A DNA stretch of 64,000 bases from CAG-217 sp963642245 (GCA_963642245.1 CAVIFY010000001.1:51514-115513); one strand, 5' to 3'; shown: positions 16,052 through 25,530, counted from the first letter of the stretch. Translations and numbers: made by a program. The notes: generated by a model not told the origin, from the sequence alone.

Positions 16052-17101
16052 ATGGAAAGAAGAAAAAGCAGAAAAATCAAATTAGGCAATACCACCCTGG
16101 GCGGCGACAGCCCGGTGCTGGTGCAGTCCATGCTGAATGTGCCGTCTACGGATATTGACGGCTCCGTGGCCCAGGCCAAGGCGCTGGCGGCTGCCGGGTG
16201 CCAGGTGATCCGCTTTGCCATTCCGGATGAGGCGGCGCTGGATCTGATCGAGCCGATCAAGAACGCCGTGGATGTGCCCCTGGTGGCGGATATTCATTTT
16301 AACTATCGCCTGGCGCTGGGCGCTGCGCAGCGGGGGATCGACAAAATTCGTATCAACCCGGGTAACATTGGCAGCGATGACCGGGTAAAAGCGGTGGCGG
16401 ATATTTGCAGAGAAAAGCAGATCCCCATTCGCATTGGGGTCAACAGCGGCTCGCTGGAGAAGCATATTTTAGCCAAGTACGGCGCGCCCACCCCTGAGGC
16501 TATGGTGGAGAGCGCCATGTACCACGCGGCGCTGCTGGAGAAGTTCGACTTTAACGATATTGTTATTTCCATTAAGTCCAGCAATGTGCCCACCATGATC
16601 GCCGCTTACGAGATGGCGGCCCAGCGGTGCGATTATCCTTTGCACCTGGGTGTGACGGAAGCGGGCACCGAGCGTATGGGCATTATCAAGTCTGCGGCAG
16701 GGATCGGCTCCCTGCTGTGCCACGGTATCGGCGACACCATTCGGGTGAGTCTCACCGACGACCCGGTGAAGGAAGTCTTTGCCGCTATGGATATACTGAA
16801 AGCCATTGGGCTGAAGAACGACAGCCCTTACTTAATTGCCTGCCCCACCTGCGGGCGCACCCGCATTGACCTGGTGGGCTTGGCAAAACAGGTGGAGGAG
16901 AAACTGCGCGATGTGCACAAGCCCATTAAAGTGGCTGTGATGGGGTGCGTGGTCAACGGTCCCGGCGAGGCCAGAGAGGCAGACATCGGCATTGCCGGCG
17001 GCGACGGCGAGGGCCTGCTGTTTAAGAAAGGCCAAGTGCTCCGCAAAGTGCCGGAGGACCAACTGCTAACGGAATTGATGAAAGAGATTGATAAATTATA
17101 A
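16052..17101 (+). CDS. ispG: 4-hydroxy-3-methylbut-2-en-1-yl diphosphate synthase (flavodoxin)
   Basis: IspG is a 4Fe-4S enzyme of the MEP pathway that converts MEcPP to HMBPP. It opens with the expected PVLVQSMLNVPSTDIDG and carries the cluster ligands in ACPTCGRTRIDL and MGCVVNGPGEA. The 349-residue length fits the short bacterial form. ATG 16052 has AGGTGA five bases upstream; a GTG at 16043 is possible. Its stop overlaps the polC start as TAATG. Confidence 0.96.
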   Translation: MERRKSRKIKLGNTTLGGDSPVLVQSMLNVPSTDIDGSVAQAKALAAAGCQVIRFAIPDEAALDLIEPIKNAVDVPLVADIHFNYRLALGAAQRGIDKIRINPGNIGSDDRVKAVADICREKQIPIRIGVNSGSLEKHILAKYGAPTPEAMVESAMYHAALLEKFDFNDIVISIKSSNVPTMIAAYEMAAQRCDYPLHLGVTEAGTERMGIIKSAAGIGSLLCHGIGDTIRVSLTDDPVKEVFAAMDILKAIGLKNDSPYLIACPTCGRTRIDLVGLAKQVEEKLRDVHKPIKVAVMGCVVNGPGEAREADIGIAGGDGEGLLFKKGQVLRKVPEDQLLTELMKEIDKL

Positions 17102-20100
17102 TGCAAGCAATGAACCGATTTGTTGAATATTTTGGTGCCTATTTGGACGAGGCGGGCCGCCTGGCGTTGGCCGATGCGGCAGTGGTGGGTATGTCTACCT
17201 ACCATGATCGGCGAGAGCTGCACATTGCCTTGCAGCTGCCGGCGTTGGTGGAGACGGCGGAGCTGGAGCGGTGCGCAGGCCAAATTGCCGCCCAAATGGG
17301 GCTGGAAAAGGCGGTGCTGACCCCGCATTATGCCCCGGCGGCGTTCTCTGCGGACTGTTTGCCCTCCCTGATCGCCAACATTAAGCGGCACCATGCGGAG
17401 GTCAACGGCTTTTTTAAGGATGCCAAGGCTACGGTAAGCGGCAATACCCTGCATATCGACCTGCAATACGGGGGCAGGGAAGTGCTGCTGGCCAAGGGCA
17501 CGGACAAGCTGCTGGCCCAGGAGATCCATAAGCTGTTTGATCTGGATCTGGCTGTGGAATTTGTAGAGGCCAAGACCTATGATATAGAGGCGGCGGTGCG
17601 CTCTGCGGTGGCAGAGAAGCAGGAGGCCGAGAAACAAAAGAAAGAAGAAGCGGAAAAGCAGGTGGAGCACCGGCCTATGCAGGGCGGTCTACCGCTCTAT
17701 GGCGATACGGTGCGGGGCTTTTTTGGCAAGCCCATTCGGGAGCTGCCCAAGCCCATGAATGAGGTCAAGACCGACGACGGCTACATTACTGTATGGGGCG
17801 ATGTGCTGTGCAGCGAGGCCCGGGAGACCAAGCGGGGCGGCAACAAGATCTTTTCCTTTAATATCAGCGATTACACCTCATCTATGACGGTGAAGATGTT
17901 TGACACCAATAAAGTGATGGACCCGGTGATCGACAAGATCCAGAGCGCCAAGACCGTGATGGTCAGCGGTATGTACCAGTACGACAACTACGCCGGTGAG
18001 TATGTGCTGCGGGCAAACTCCCTGGCCACCGTGACCAAGATGGAGGAGATGGACACTGCCCCGGAGAAGCGGGTGGAGCTGCATATGCATACCTCTCTGT
18101 CCGAGATGGACGCCATTTCCTCGCCCACCTCTTTGGTACAGCGGGCGGCCAAGTGGGGCCACAAGGCGGTGGCCATTACCGACCACGGCGTGGTCCAGGC
18201 ACTGCCTGAGGCCTGCAAGGCGGCCAAGAGCGCCGGTATCAAGCTGCTGTGCGGTATGGAGGGCTACCTGGTAGACGACGAGAAGTACCCGGACTTTATG
18301 AATATGAAGCTGAAGGACTTTCCCCGGTATCATATTATTTTCCTGATCCGCACCCTGGCCGGGCGCAAGGTGCTGTACAAGCACATTTCCAAGAGCAATA
18401 TTGAGTATTTTAAGAACCGTCCGCTGATCTTGAAGTCGGCGCTGAAAGAGCACCGGGACGGCATTATCATCGGCTCCGCCTGCGAGCAGGGCGAGCTGTA
18501 CCAGGCCATTCTCCACGGCAAAAGTGATGAGGAGCTGGAGGAGATCGCCGCCTTTTATGATTATTTGGAAATTCAGCCCAACGGCAACAACGCCTTTATG
18601 CTGCGTTCCAATAAAGAGATCCACGAGCAGATCCGGGAAGAAGAGGATCTGAACAATATTAACCGCAAGATTCTCGCCATCGGCGACAAGCTGGGCAAAC
18701 TGACCGTAGCCACCGGCGATGTGCATTTTCTCGATAAAAAAGACGCCAAGTTCCGCGCCATCATTATGGCCAGCAAAGGCTTTGAGGACGCAGACTTGCA
18801 GCCGCCGCTGTACTTTAAGACCACCAACGAGATGCTAGAGGACTTTGCCTACCTGGGCGACCGGGCCAAGGAAGTGGTGGTAGATAACCCCAACAAGATC
18901 GCCGATATGATCGACGACGATATTGTGCCCATTCCTCCCGGCACTTTCCAGCCCCACATTGACGGCGCAGACGACGAGCTGACGGACATTTGCTGGAAAA
19001 CCGCCAAGGAGAAATACGGCGACCCGGTGCCGGAGTATGTGGCCTCCCGCTTGCAGCGTGAGCTGGACTCCATTATCAAGCACGGGTTCGGCGTGCTGTA
19101 TGTGATTGCCAAGCGACTGGTAAAGAACTCGGAGGAGCACGGCTACTTGGTCGGCTCCCGAGGGTCCGTAGGTTCTTCCTTTGTGGCCCACATGGCGGGT
19201 ATTTCCGAGGTGAACCCCTTGGCGCCCCACTATGTTTGCCCCAAGTGCAAGCACAGCGAGTTTATCCAGGACGGCTCCGTGGGCAGCGGCTTTGACCTGC
19301 CGCCTAAGGACTGCCCCAACTGCCATATTCCCATGAACCGGGACGGCCACGAAATTCCCTTTGAGACTTTCCTGGGCTTTGACGGCGATAAAGAGCCGGA
19401 TATTGACTTGAACTTCAGCGGCGACTACCAGTCCCAGAGCCATCGGTTCACCGAGGAGCTGTTTGGTAAGTCCCATGTGTTCAAGGCCGGGACCATGGCC
19501 ACCGTGGCGGAAAAGACCGCCTTTGGCTATGTGATCAAGTACCTGGAGGAGCGGGGGCTGGAGGGCTCCACCCCTAAGGCGGAGATCGAGCGGCTCAAGG
19601 ACGGCTGCACCGGCATTAAACGCACCACCGGCCAGCACCCGGGCGGTATGGTCGTGGTGCCGGACGAGTACGAGGTAGAGGACTTTACCCCCATTCAGTA
19701 CCCGTCTAACGATAAGAGCAAGGGCACCTACACCACCCACTTTGACTTTAAGAACGCTCTGCACGATACGCTGCTGAAGCTGGACGAGCTGGGCCACGAT
19801 GTGCCCACCCTGTATAAATTCCTGGAGGACGCCACCGGTATTCCGGTGATGGATGTGGACCTGTGCGACCCCAAGCTGTACCAGATGATCACCTCTACGG
19901 AGCCCATCGGCGTGTCGCCGGAGGATATTGACTGCCCCACCTCCACACTGTCTATCCCGGAGATGGGCACCCCCTTTGTGCTGGGAATGCTCATGGAGGC
20001 GCAGCCCAAGACTTTCTCTGACTTGCTGCAAATTTCCGGCCTGTCCCACGGCACGGATGTGTGGCTGGGCAATGCTCAGGAGTTGATCAAAAACGGCGTG

Positions 20101-20874
20101 TGCACCATTTCCGAGGTGATCGGCTGCCGTGACGGTATTATGACCTATCTGCTCCATAAGGCGGAGGCCTACGAGCAGCGCACCGGCAAGCCCTCGCCCC
20201 TCAGTAAGAAAGACTGCTTTAAGATCATGGAATATACTCGTAAGGGCAAGGCACCCAAGGAGCTGCCCCCTTATGAGGAGGCCATGAAAGAAGTGGGCGT
20301 GGAGCAGTGGTACATAGACAGCTGCTATAAAATCAAATATATGTTCCCCAAGGCCCACGCGGCGGCGTATGTGATCGCGGCCCTGCGCCTGGGGTGGTAC
20401 AAGATCTATTATCCCTTGCAGTATTACAGCGCGTTCTTTACCGTGCGCGGCGGCGATTTGGACGCTGTGGCGGCGGTGCAGGGCAAAGCTGCTGTTAAGG
20501 CCAGAATGGAAGAGATCAAGCGCAAGGGCAACGACGCCTCTGCCAAGGAGCAGGACACATACAGCATTTTGCAGATCGTGATTGAAATGTTGGCCCGCGG
20601 TTATCAGTTCCTGCCGGTGGATATTTATAAGTCCGACTGGCGGGTGTACAATATTGAGGACGGCAAGATCCGCCTGCCCTTTAGCGCCATTGCCGGCGTG
20701 GGCGAGAACGCAGCCAAGCAGCTGGCCCAGGCCAAGGACGACGGTATGGGCGAGTTTATCTCCTGCGACGACCTGATGGCACGCAGCGGGGTAGGCAAAT
20801 CCGTGGTGGACTCCCTGCGAGAGGCGGGGGCACTGGGCGACCTGCCGGAGAGCAATCAGATCTCGCTCTTTTAA
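17101..20874 (+). CDS. polC: DNA polymerase III PolC-type alpha subunit lacking the inserted exonuclease domain
   Basis: PolC is the replicative polymerase of Firmicutes. In order: N-terminal domain (1-200), OB domain (about 220-320), PHP domain starting RVELHMHTSLSEMDA near 323, zinc finger CPKC ... CPNC (about 713-742), palm with PDIDLNFSGDY near 766, SGLSHGTDVWLGNAQELI, KIKYMFPKAHAAAY, and a terminal QISLF clamp-binding motif. B. subtilis PolC (1437 residues) has a DnaQ-like 3'-5' exonuclease of about 170 residues inserted in PHP after EGYLVDD. Here, near residue 388, EGYLVDD runs within about 20 residues into RYHIIFLIRTLAG, and no DxE motif occurs. Total is 1257 residues, short by about that domain. 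The reading frame is intact, so this looks like a natural form. Confidence 0.96.
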   Translation: MQAMNRFVEYFGAYLDEAGRLALADAAVVGMSTYHDRRELHIALQLPALVETAELERCAGQIAAQMGLEKAVLTPHYAPAAFSADCLPSLIANIKRHHAEVNGFFKDAKATVSGNTLHIDLQYGGREVLLAKGTDKLLAQEIHKLFDLDLAVEFVEAKTYDIEAAVRSAVAEKQEAEKQKKEEAEKQVEHRPMQGGLPLYGDTVRGFFGKPIRELPKPMNEVKTDDGYITVWGDVLCSEARETKRGGNKIFSFNISDYTSSMTVKMFDTNKVMDPVIDKIQSAKTVMVSGMYQYDNYAGEYVLRANSLATVTKMEEMDTAPEKRVELHMHTSLSEMDAISSPTSLVQRAAKWGHKAVAITDHGVVQALPEACKAAKSAGIKLLCGMEGYLVDDEKYPDFMNMKLKDFPRYHIIFLIRTLAGRKVLYKHISKSNIEYFKNRPLILKSALKEHRDGIIIGSACEQGELYQAILHGKSDEELEEIAAFYDYLEIQPNGNNAFMLRSNKEIHEQIREEEDLNNINRKILAIGDKLGKLTVATGDVHFLDKKDAKFRAIIMASKGFEDADLQPPLYFKTTNEMLEDFAYLGDRAKEVVVDNPNKIADMIDDDIVPIPPGTFQPHIDGADDELTDICWKTAKEKYGDPVPEYVASRLQRELDSIIKHGFGVLYVIAKRLVKNSEEHGYLVGSRGSVGSSFVAHMAGISEVNPLAPHYVCPKCKHSEFIQDGSVGSGFDLPPKDCPNCHIPMNRDGHEIPFETFLGFDGDKEPDIDLNFSGDYQSQSHRFTEELFGKSHVFKAGTMATVAEKTAFGYVIKYLEERGLEGSTPKAEIERLKDGCTGIKRTTGQHPGGMVVVPDEYEVEDFTPIQYPSNDKSKGTYTTHFDFKNALHDTLLKLDELGHDVPTLYKFLEDATGIPVMDVDLCDPKLYQMITSTEPIGVSPEDIDCPTSTLSIPEMGTPFVLGMLMEAQPKTFSDLLQISGLSHGTDVWLGNAQELIKNGVCTISEVIGCRDGIMTYLLHKAEAYEQRTGKPSPLSKKDCFKIMEYTRKGKAPKELPPYEEAMKEVGVEQWYIDSCYKIKYMFPKAHAAAYVIAALRLGWYKIYYPLQYYSAFFTVRGGDLDAVAAVQGKAAVKARMEEIKRKGNDASAKEQDTYSILQIVIEMLARGYQFLPVDIYKSDWRVYNIEDGKIRLPFSAIAGVGENAAKQLAQAKDDGMGEFISCDDLMARSGVGKSVVDSLREAGALGDLPESNQISLF

Positions 20875-20882
20875 GTCCGGGC

Positions 20883-20911
20883 TTGACAAACGCTCTTTTG
20901 TGTGGTAGCAT
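20883..20911 (+). promoter_or_regulatory. Strong sigma-A-type promoter of the histidine operon
   Basis: Perfect TTGACA (20883-20888), 17-base spacer, TAGCAT (20906-20911). It begins 8 bases after the polC stop. The leader is only about 30 nt, too short for a T-box or a leader peptide attenuator. Confidence 0.8.
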
Positions 20912-20920
20912 ATTACCACA
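20901..20920. promoter_or_regulatory. Palindromic operator candidate over the his -10 box
   Basis: The 20-mer TGTGGTAGCATATTACCACA has perfect 7-bp arms around a 6-base centre and covers the -10 hexamer and start site, the classic place for a repressor. The regulator is not identifiable from this window. Confidence 0.5.
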
Positions 20921-20947
20921 TTAGCGTACTAAAGCGAGGAAAACAAG

Positions 20948-22561
20948 ATGAAACAATATGCAAAAGTGACCCCGGAGGGCAGCCGTGACCTGCTGTTTGA
21001 GGAGTGCGACGATCGCCGCCGGGTAGAGAATGCCCTTACCGGGCTGTATGAGGCCAACGGTTACCGCAAGGTGATCACCCCCACGCTGGAATTCTTTGAT
21101 GTGTTCAACAGCGGCGACGCCGGGCTGGACGCAGACGAGATGTACAAGCTGACGGATAACCGGGGCAGGACCACCGTGCTGCGGCCGGACAACACCCTGC
21201 CTATTGCTCGCCTGGTGGCGACCCGGCTACCGGAGGACGCGTTCCCGGTGCGGCTCTATTATAATCAGAATGTGTTTGTGCGCAACAAGGAGCTGGCCGG
21301 GCGCACCGATGAGGTGGCGCAGAGCGGTATTGAGCTGATCGGTGACGGCTCTATGGCGGCGGATATTCAGGTGATTACTTTGGCCTGCCGCGCCATGCAA
21401 AGCACGGTGCCGGGCTTTAAGATCGAGTTGGGCCACGCCGGGTACTTTGGCGCGGTGCTGCGCAATCTGAATGTAAAGCCGGCGGTAAAGGCAGAGATCT
21501 GCCACCTGATCGAGCAAAAGAACTTTGCGGCTCTGGGCGATCTGCTGGATACCTTGGAGGATTGCCGAGAGACCCGGGTGCTGCGGCGGCTGCCGCGGCT
21601 GTTTGGCGGTCCGGAAGTGCTGGATGAGGCACGGGAGCTGTACACCGAGGGCGGCGCGGACGCCTCCTTGCAGTATATTAAAACACTGTATGACACCCTG
21701 TGCGCCGCAGGCTTGCAGGAGCAGGTGCTGCTGGACTTGGGCATTGTCAATCGTTCTAACTACTATACCGGCGTGATCTTTCGCGGGTATGTACAGGGCA
21801 GCGGCCTGACGGTGCTGTCCGGCGGTCGGTATGACAACCTGCTGGGCGAGTTCGGCACAGACAAACCGGCTATCGGCTTTGCGGTGGATGTGTCGGCGGT
21901 GACCGATGTGCTCCACGAGGAGATCAATTTGGATCGCCCGCTGCGCATTGCACTCACTAAGGGACGGCTGGAAAAGGCGTCTGTTCAGATGTTCAAGACC
22001 ATGGGGCTGAACACAGAGGCCCTGGAGAATAAAGGCCGTCGGCTGATCTTACCGGTGGACCAGTACGAGGCGGTACTGTCCAAGGCGCCGGATGTGATCA
22101 CTTATGTGGAGCACGGCGTGTGCGACATTGGCATTGTAGGCAAGGACACCATTGTGGAGCACGGCAGCGCATTCTATGAAGTGCTGGATCTGAATATCGG
22201 CCGCTGCGCCTTTGCCCTGGCCACCAAAAAGGGCACGGATTTCTTCAGCGGCTACAAGCGCAAGACCGTGGCCAGCAAGTACCCCAAGGTGGCTAAGGAA
22301 TTCTTTAAGTCCAAGGGTATGGATGTGGATGTGATCAAGATCGAGGGCAGCGTGGAACTGGCGCCGCTCCTTGGCTTGGCAGACGGCATTGTGGATATTG
22401 TAGAGACCGGCTCCACCTTAAAGGAGAACGGCCTGGAAGTGGTAGAAAAGATCATGCCCATCTCTGCGAGGGTGATCGTGAATATGGCTTCTATGAAGCT
22501 GCGCAAGGACGAGATCGAGGCGTTCCTGCACGATATTGAACTGGCAGCGCAAGTGGGTTGA
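20948..22561 (+). CDS. hisZG: HisZ-HisG fusion: ATP phosphoribosyltransferase regulatory and catalytic units in one chain
   Basis: ATP phosphoribosyltransferase performs the first, feedback-regulated step of histidine synthesis. Residues 1 to about 320 are a HisRS-like HisZ domain (TPEGSRDLLFEEC, the RPDNTLPIARLVATRLPE motif, GRYDNLLGEFG). From about 330 to 537 follows a complete short-form HisG: IALTKGRLEKASVQMFK, DIGIVGKDTIVEH and LADGIVDIVETGSTLKENGL. Short HisG enzymes normally need a separate HisZ, so the fusion fixes subunit stoichiometry. The frame is continuous without a stop or ribosome site at the joint. Confidence 0.92.
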   Translation: MKQYAKVTPEGSRDLLFEECDDRRRVENALTGLYEANGYRKVITPTLEFFDVFNSGDAGLDADEMYKLTDNRGRTTVLRPDNTLPIARLVATRLPEDAFPVRLYYNQNVFVRNKELAGRTDEVAQSGIELIGDGSMAADIQVITLACRAMQSTVPGFKIELGHAGYFGAVLRNLNVKPAVKAEICHLIEQKNFAALGDLLDTLEDCRETRVLRRLPRLFGGPEVLDEARELYTEGGADASLQYIKTLYDTLCAAGLQEQVLLDLGIVNRSNYYTGVIFRGYVQGSGLTVLSGGRYDNLLGEFGTDKPAIGFAVDVSAVTDVLHEEINLDRPLRIALTKGRLEKASVQMFKTMGLNTEALENKGRRLILPVDQYEAVLSKAPDVITYVEHGVCDIGIVGKDTIVEHGSAFYEVLDLNIGRCAFALATKKGTDFFSGYKRKTVASKYPKVAKEFFKSKGMDVDVIKIEGSVELAPLLGLADGIVDIVETGSTLKENGLEVVEKIMPISARVIVNMASMKLRKDEIEAFLHDIELAAQVG

Positions 22562-22575
22562 AAGAGGGTAGAACA

Positions 22576-23859
22576 ATGAAGATCACAAAAGCAAACGGCG
22601 TGGCCGAGTACCAGCTGCTGGCCCAGCTGAAACAGCGAGCAGGGGAGACGGACCCCAAGATCACCGAGGCGGTGACCACCATCATCAACGGTGTAAAAGA
22701 GGGCGGCGACGAGGCTGTGCGGGAGTACACCGTGCGGTTTGACGGCAGTGTGCCTAAGAAAATCGAATTTGACAAGGACGAGATCAACGCCTTTTTGGAC
22801 CAGGTAGACCCGGCCTTTAAGGACGCTGTGGTGAAAGCTCAGCAAAATATCTACGACTTCCATCAGCGCCAGGCCCAGCAAAGCTGGATGACCACCAAGG
22901 ACAGCGGCGTAATTATGGGCCAGCGGATCCGTGGGCTGAAGCGCGTGGGCATTTATGTGCCCGGCGGCACGGCGGCGTATCCCTCCTCCGTGCTGATGAA
23001 CGCCGTTCCCGCCAAGATCGCCGGTGTGCAGGAGATCATTATGGTGACCCCGCCCGGCAAGGACGGCAATCCCAATCCCAATATTATGGCGGCGGCTGCG
23101 GTGGCCGGTGTGGATAAGGTATTCCTAGTGGGCGGCGCCCAGGCGGTGGCTGCTTTGGCCTACGGCACCCAGCGGATCCCCAAGGTGGACAAGATCGTCG
23201 GCCCCGGCAATATCTTTGTGGCCACGGCCAAGAAGTTGCTGTACGGCGTGGTGGATATTGATATGGTGGCCGGCCCCAGCGAAATTCTCATTGTGGCGGA
23301 CTCTACGGCGGACGCCTCTTTCCTGGCGGCAGACCTGATGAGCCAAGCGGAGCACGATGTGCGGGCCTCTGCCATTTTGCTGACCACTTCCGAGTCTTTG
23401 GCAAAGAGCACCCTGCGGGAGATCGACCGGCAGATCAAGACCCTGGTGCGCCAGGAGATCATTCAAAGATCCTTTGACGACTACGGCGAGATCATTGTGT
23501 GCGACAATTTGCGCCAGGCGCTGGACTTTGCCAACGAATTGGCGCCGGAGCACCTGGAACTGTGCGTGGCCGAGCCGCTGAAATACATTGGCCTGGTGGA
23601 TAACGCCGGTTCCGTATTCCTGGGCAACTGGTCCCCGGAGCCGCTGGGCGACTATTACGCAGGACCCAACCATGTGCTGCCCACCAGCGGCACGGCCCGG
23701 TTCTTCTCGCCCCTGTCGGTAGACAGCTTTGTGAAGAAGTCGTCCTTTATCTACTACACTCCGGACGAGTTGAAAAAGGCCAAGGACGATATTATGCTTT
23801 TGGCAGAGACGGAGGGCCTGACCGCCCACGCCAACTCCATTAAAGTACGGTTTGAATAA
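22576..23859 (+). CDS. hisD: Histidinol dehydrogenase
   Basis: HisD oxidises histidinol to histidine in two NAD-dependent steps with zinc. Signatures: RVGIYVPGGTAAYPSSVLMN, VGGAQAVAALAYGT, IVGPGNIFVATAKKLLYG, AGPSEILIVAD, QAEHD and the C-terminal PTSGTARFFSPLSVD. The ORF extends to a TTG at 22558, but ATG 22576 follows AGAGGGT and begins where the family does; 427 residues. Confidence 0.96.
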   Translation: MKITKANGVAEYQLLAQLKQRAGETDPKITEAVTTIINGVKEGGDEAVREYTVRFDGSVPKKIEFDKDEINAFLDQVDPAFKDAVVKAQQNIYDFHQRQAQQSWMTTKDSGVIMGQRIRGLKRVGIYVPGGTAAYPSSVLMNAVPAKIAGVQEIIMVTPPGKDGNPNPNIMAAAAVAGVDKVFLVGGAQAVAALAYGTQRIPKVDKIVGPGNIFVATAKKLLYGVVDIDMVAGPSEILIVADSTADASFLAADLMSQAEHDVRASAILLTTSESLAKSTLREIDRQIKTLVRQEIIQRSFDDYGEIIVCDNLRQALDFANELAPEHLELCVAEPLKYIGLVDNAGSVFLGNWSPEPLGDYYAGPNHVLPTSGTARFFSPLSVDSFVKKSSFIYYTPDELKKAKDDIMLLAETEGLTAHANSIKVRFE

Positions 23860-23871
23860 GAGGTGCGGTTT

Positions 23872-24447
23872 ATGCGAACGGCAACGGTAGAACGAAATAC
23901 AAAAGAGACCCAAATTGCAGCCACCCTGTGCCTGGACGGCGGGGAAGTGGCTGTGAGTACCGGCAACGGCTTTTTTGACCATATGCTTACCGCCTTTGCG
24001 GTGCACGGCGGCTTTGGGCTGCAACTGACGGTGCAGGGCGACCTGGAGGTAGACACCCACCACACGGTGGAGGACACCGGCATTGTGCTGGGCCAGGCGC
24101 TGCGCCGGGCGCTGGGCGACTTTTCCGGTATTGCCCGGTACGGCAGCTTTGCGGTGCCCATGGACGAGAGCCTGGCACGGTGCGATCTGGATCTGTCCAA
24201 TCGGCCGTTTTTGGTGTTCCGCGCCACATTCCAGCAGGAGCGGTGCGGGGACTATGAGACCTGTGTTACAGAGGAATTTTGGCGTGCCTTTGCGGTCAAC
24301 GCCGGGATCACCCTGCATATTGATGTGCCCTACGGCACCAACGCCCACCACCAGATCGAGGCTATTTTTAAGGCCGTGGGTCATGCCCTGCACGGGGCGG
24401 TACAGCCCACCGGCGGTGCGGTGCTGTCTACCAAGGGCGTATTATAA
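23872..24447 (+). CDS. hisB: Imidazoleglycerol-phosphate dehydratase
   Basis: Monofunctional HisB (191 residues) dehydrates IGP to imidazole acetol phosphate. The manganese-binding repeats are evident: FFDHMLTAFAVHGGF, DTHHTVEDTGIVLGQAL, and the mirror-image second half with ITLHIDVPYGTNAHHQIEAIFKA. ATG 23872 follows GAGGTG. There is no hisH between this gene and hisA, unlike most operons. Confidence 0.96.
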   Translation: MRTATVERNTKETQIAATLCLDGGEVAVSTGNGFFDHMLTAFAVHGGFGLQLTVQGDLEVDTHHTVEDTGIVLGQALRRALGDFSGIARYGSFAVPMDESLARCDLDLSNRPFLVFRATFQQERCGDYETCVTEEFWRAFAVNAGITLHIDVPYGTNAHHQIEAIFKAVGHALHGAVQPTGGAVLSTKGVL

Positions 24448-24472
24448 ACAAAATTAGAGAGGGTAACGAGTT

Positions 24473-25186
24473 ATGATTATTTTTCCCGCCATTGATATTA
24501 TGGACGGCAAGCCGGTACGGCTGCTGCGGGGCGATTTTGCCACTGCGGAGCAAGTGGCAGAGGATGTACTGTCCACCGCCAAGCAGTTTGCCCGGGTGGG
24601 GTGCACCTGGGTGCACATGGTGGACCTGGACGGCTCCCTGCAAAAGAAGCCGGTAAATGCAGACCCGATTTTGCAGGTGGTGGAGCACACCCCGCTGAAA
24701 GTGGAAGTCGGCGGCGGTATCCGCACCATGGAGGATATTGCGTTCTATCTGGATCGGGGCGTGGATCGGGTCATTCTCGGCTCCGTTGCCCTTAAGGATC
24801 CGGCGCTGGTGCAGCAGGCGGTGGACGCCTACGGGGACAAGATCGCCGTAGGGATCGACGCCAAGCACGGTATGGTAGCCACCGAGGGCTGGACCGAGGA
24901 CTCCCAAATGGACTTTATCGACCTGGCCAAGGCCATGGAGAAGATGGGCGTTGCCACCATTATCTACACGGATATTGGGCGGGACGGCACTCTCAGCGGC
25001 CCGGATGTGCAGGGGCTGGATCGGCTGAACAAGGCGGTCAGCTGCAATGTGATCGCCAGCGGCGGCGTGACCACCATTACGGATATTTTGGTGATGAAGG
25101 ATAAGAAAATGTACGGCACCATCTGCGGCAAGTGCATTTATAAAAAGACGCTGGACTTGCGGGAAGCGGTAGGTATTTGCAAATGA
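24473..25186 (+). CDS. hisA: ProFAR isomerase (phosphoribosylformimino-AICAR ribotide isomerase)
   Basis: HisA is a beta-alpha barrel isomerase converting ProFAR to PRFAR. The N-terminal barrel catalytic Asp is in IFPAIDIMDGKPVRLLRGDF, the C-terminal one in IYTDIGRDGTLSGPD, and the phosphate sites in KVEVGGGIRT and VIASGGVTT. HisF is the closest paralogue, but the PVRLLRG segment marks HisA. Stop overlaps the hisI ATG as ATGA. hisF is not downstream. Confidence 0.94.
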   Translation: MIIFPAIDIMDGKPVRLLRGDFATAEQVAEDVLSTAKQFARVGCTWVHMVDLDGSLQKKPVNADPILQVVEHTPLKVEVGGGIRTMEDIAFYLDRGVDRVILGSVALKDPALVQQAVDAYGDKIAVGIDAKHGMVATEGWTEDSQMDFIDLAKAMEKMGVATIIYTDIGRDGTLSGPDVQGLDRLNKAVSCNVIASGGVTTITDILVMKDKKMYGTICGKCIYKKTLDLREAVGICK

Positions 25187-25530
25187 CAGAGAATTTAGAC
25201 CGGTACTTTGAAAAGGGTCAGCTGATCCCTGCGGTAGTGCAGGAGGCGGCCACCGGCCAGGTGCTGATGTTGGCTTATATGAATAAAGAGTCCTTAAAGC
25301 GCACCCTGGAGAGCGGCTACACCTGGTTTTGGTCCCGCTCCCGGCAGGAGCTTTGGAACAAAGGCGCCACCAGCGGCCACCTGCAAAAGGTGGTGGCTAT
25401 GTACAGCGACTGCGACAACGACACCTTGCTGGTGCAGGTGGAGCAGATCGGCGCCGCGTGCCACACCGGGCACCACAGCTGTTTTTATACCAAGATGGAG
25501 GGCAATTTCAATGACAGCGATCGAGCGTGA
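25183..25530 (+). CDS. hisI: Phosphoribosyl-AMP cyclohydrolase
   Basis: HisI opens the purine ring of PR-AMP, a zinc and magnesium enzyme. Typical text includes PAVVQEAATGQVLMLAYMNKE, WFWSRSRQELWNKGATSG, and the DCDNDTLLVQVEQ metal loop followed by ACHTGHHSCF. The 115 residues are standard. It overlaps hisE by 20 bp, a close step toward the fused hisIE seen in other bacteria. Confidence 0.96.
   Translation: MTENLDRYFEKGQLIPAVVQEAATGQVLMLAYMNKESLKRTLESGYTWFWSRSRQELWNKGATSGHLQKVVAMYSDCDNDTLLVQVEQIGAACHTGHHSCFYTKMEGNFNDSDRA

Noticed and set aside
20875..20947. T-box or leader-peptide attenuator for the his operon
   Set aside because: The gap from the predicted start to ATG is about 30 nt, too short for either, and no terminator hairpin is present.
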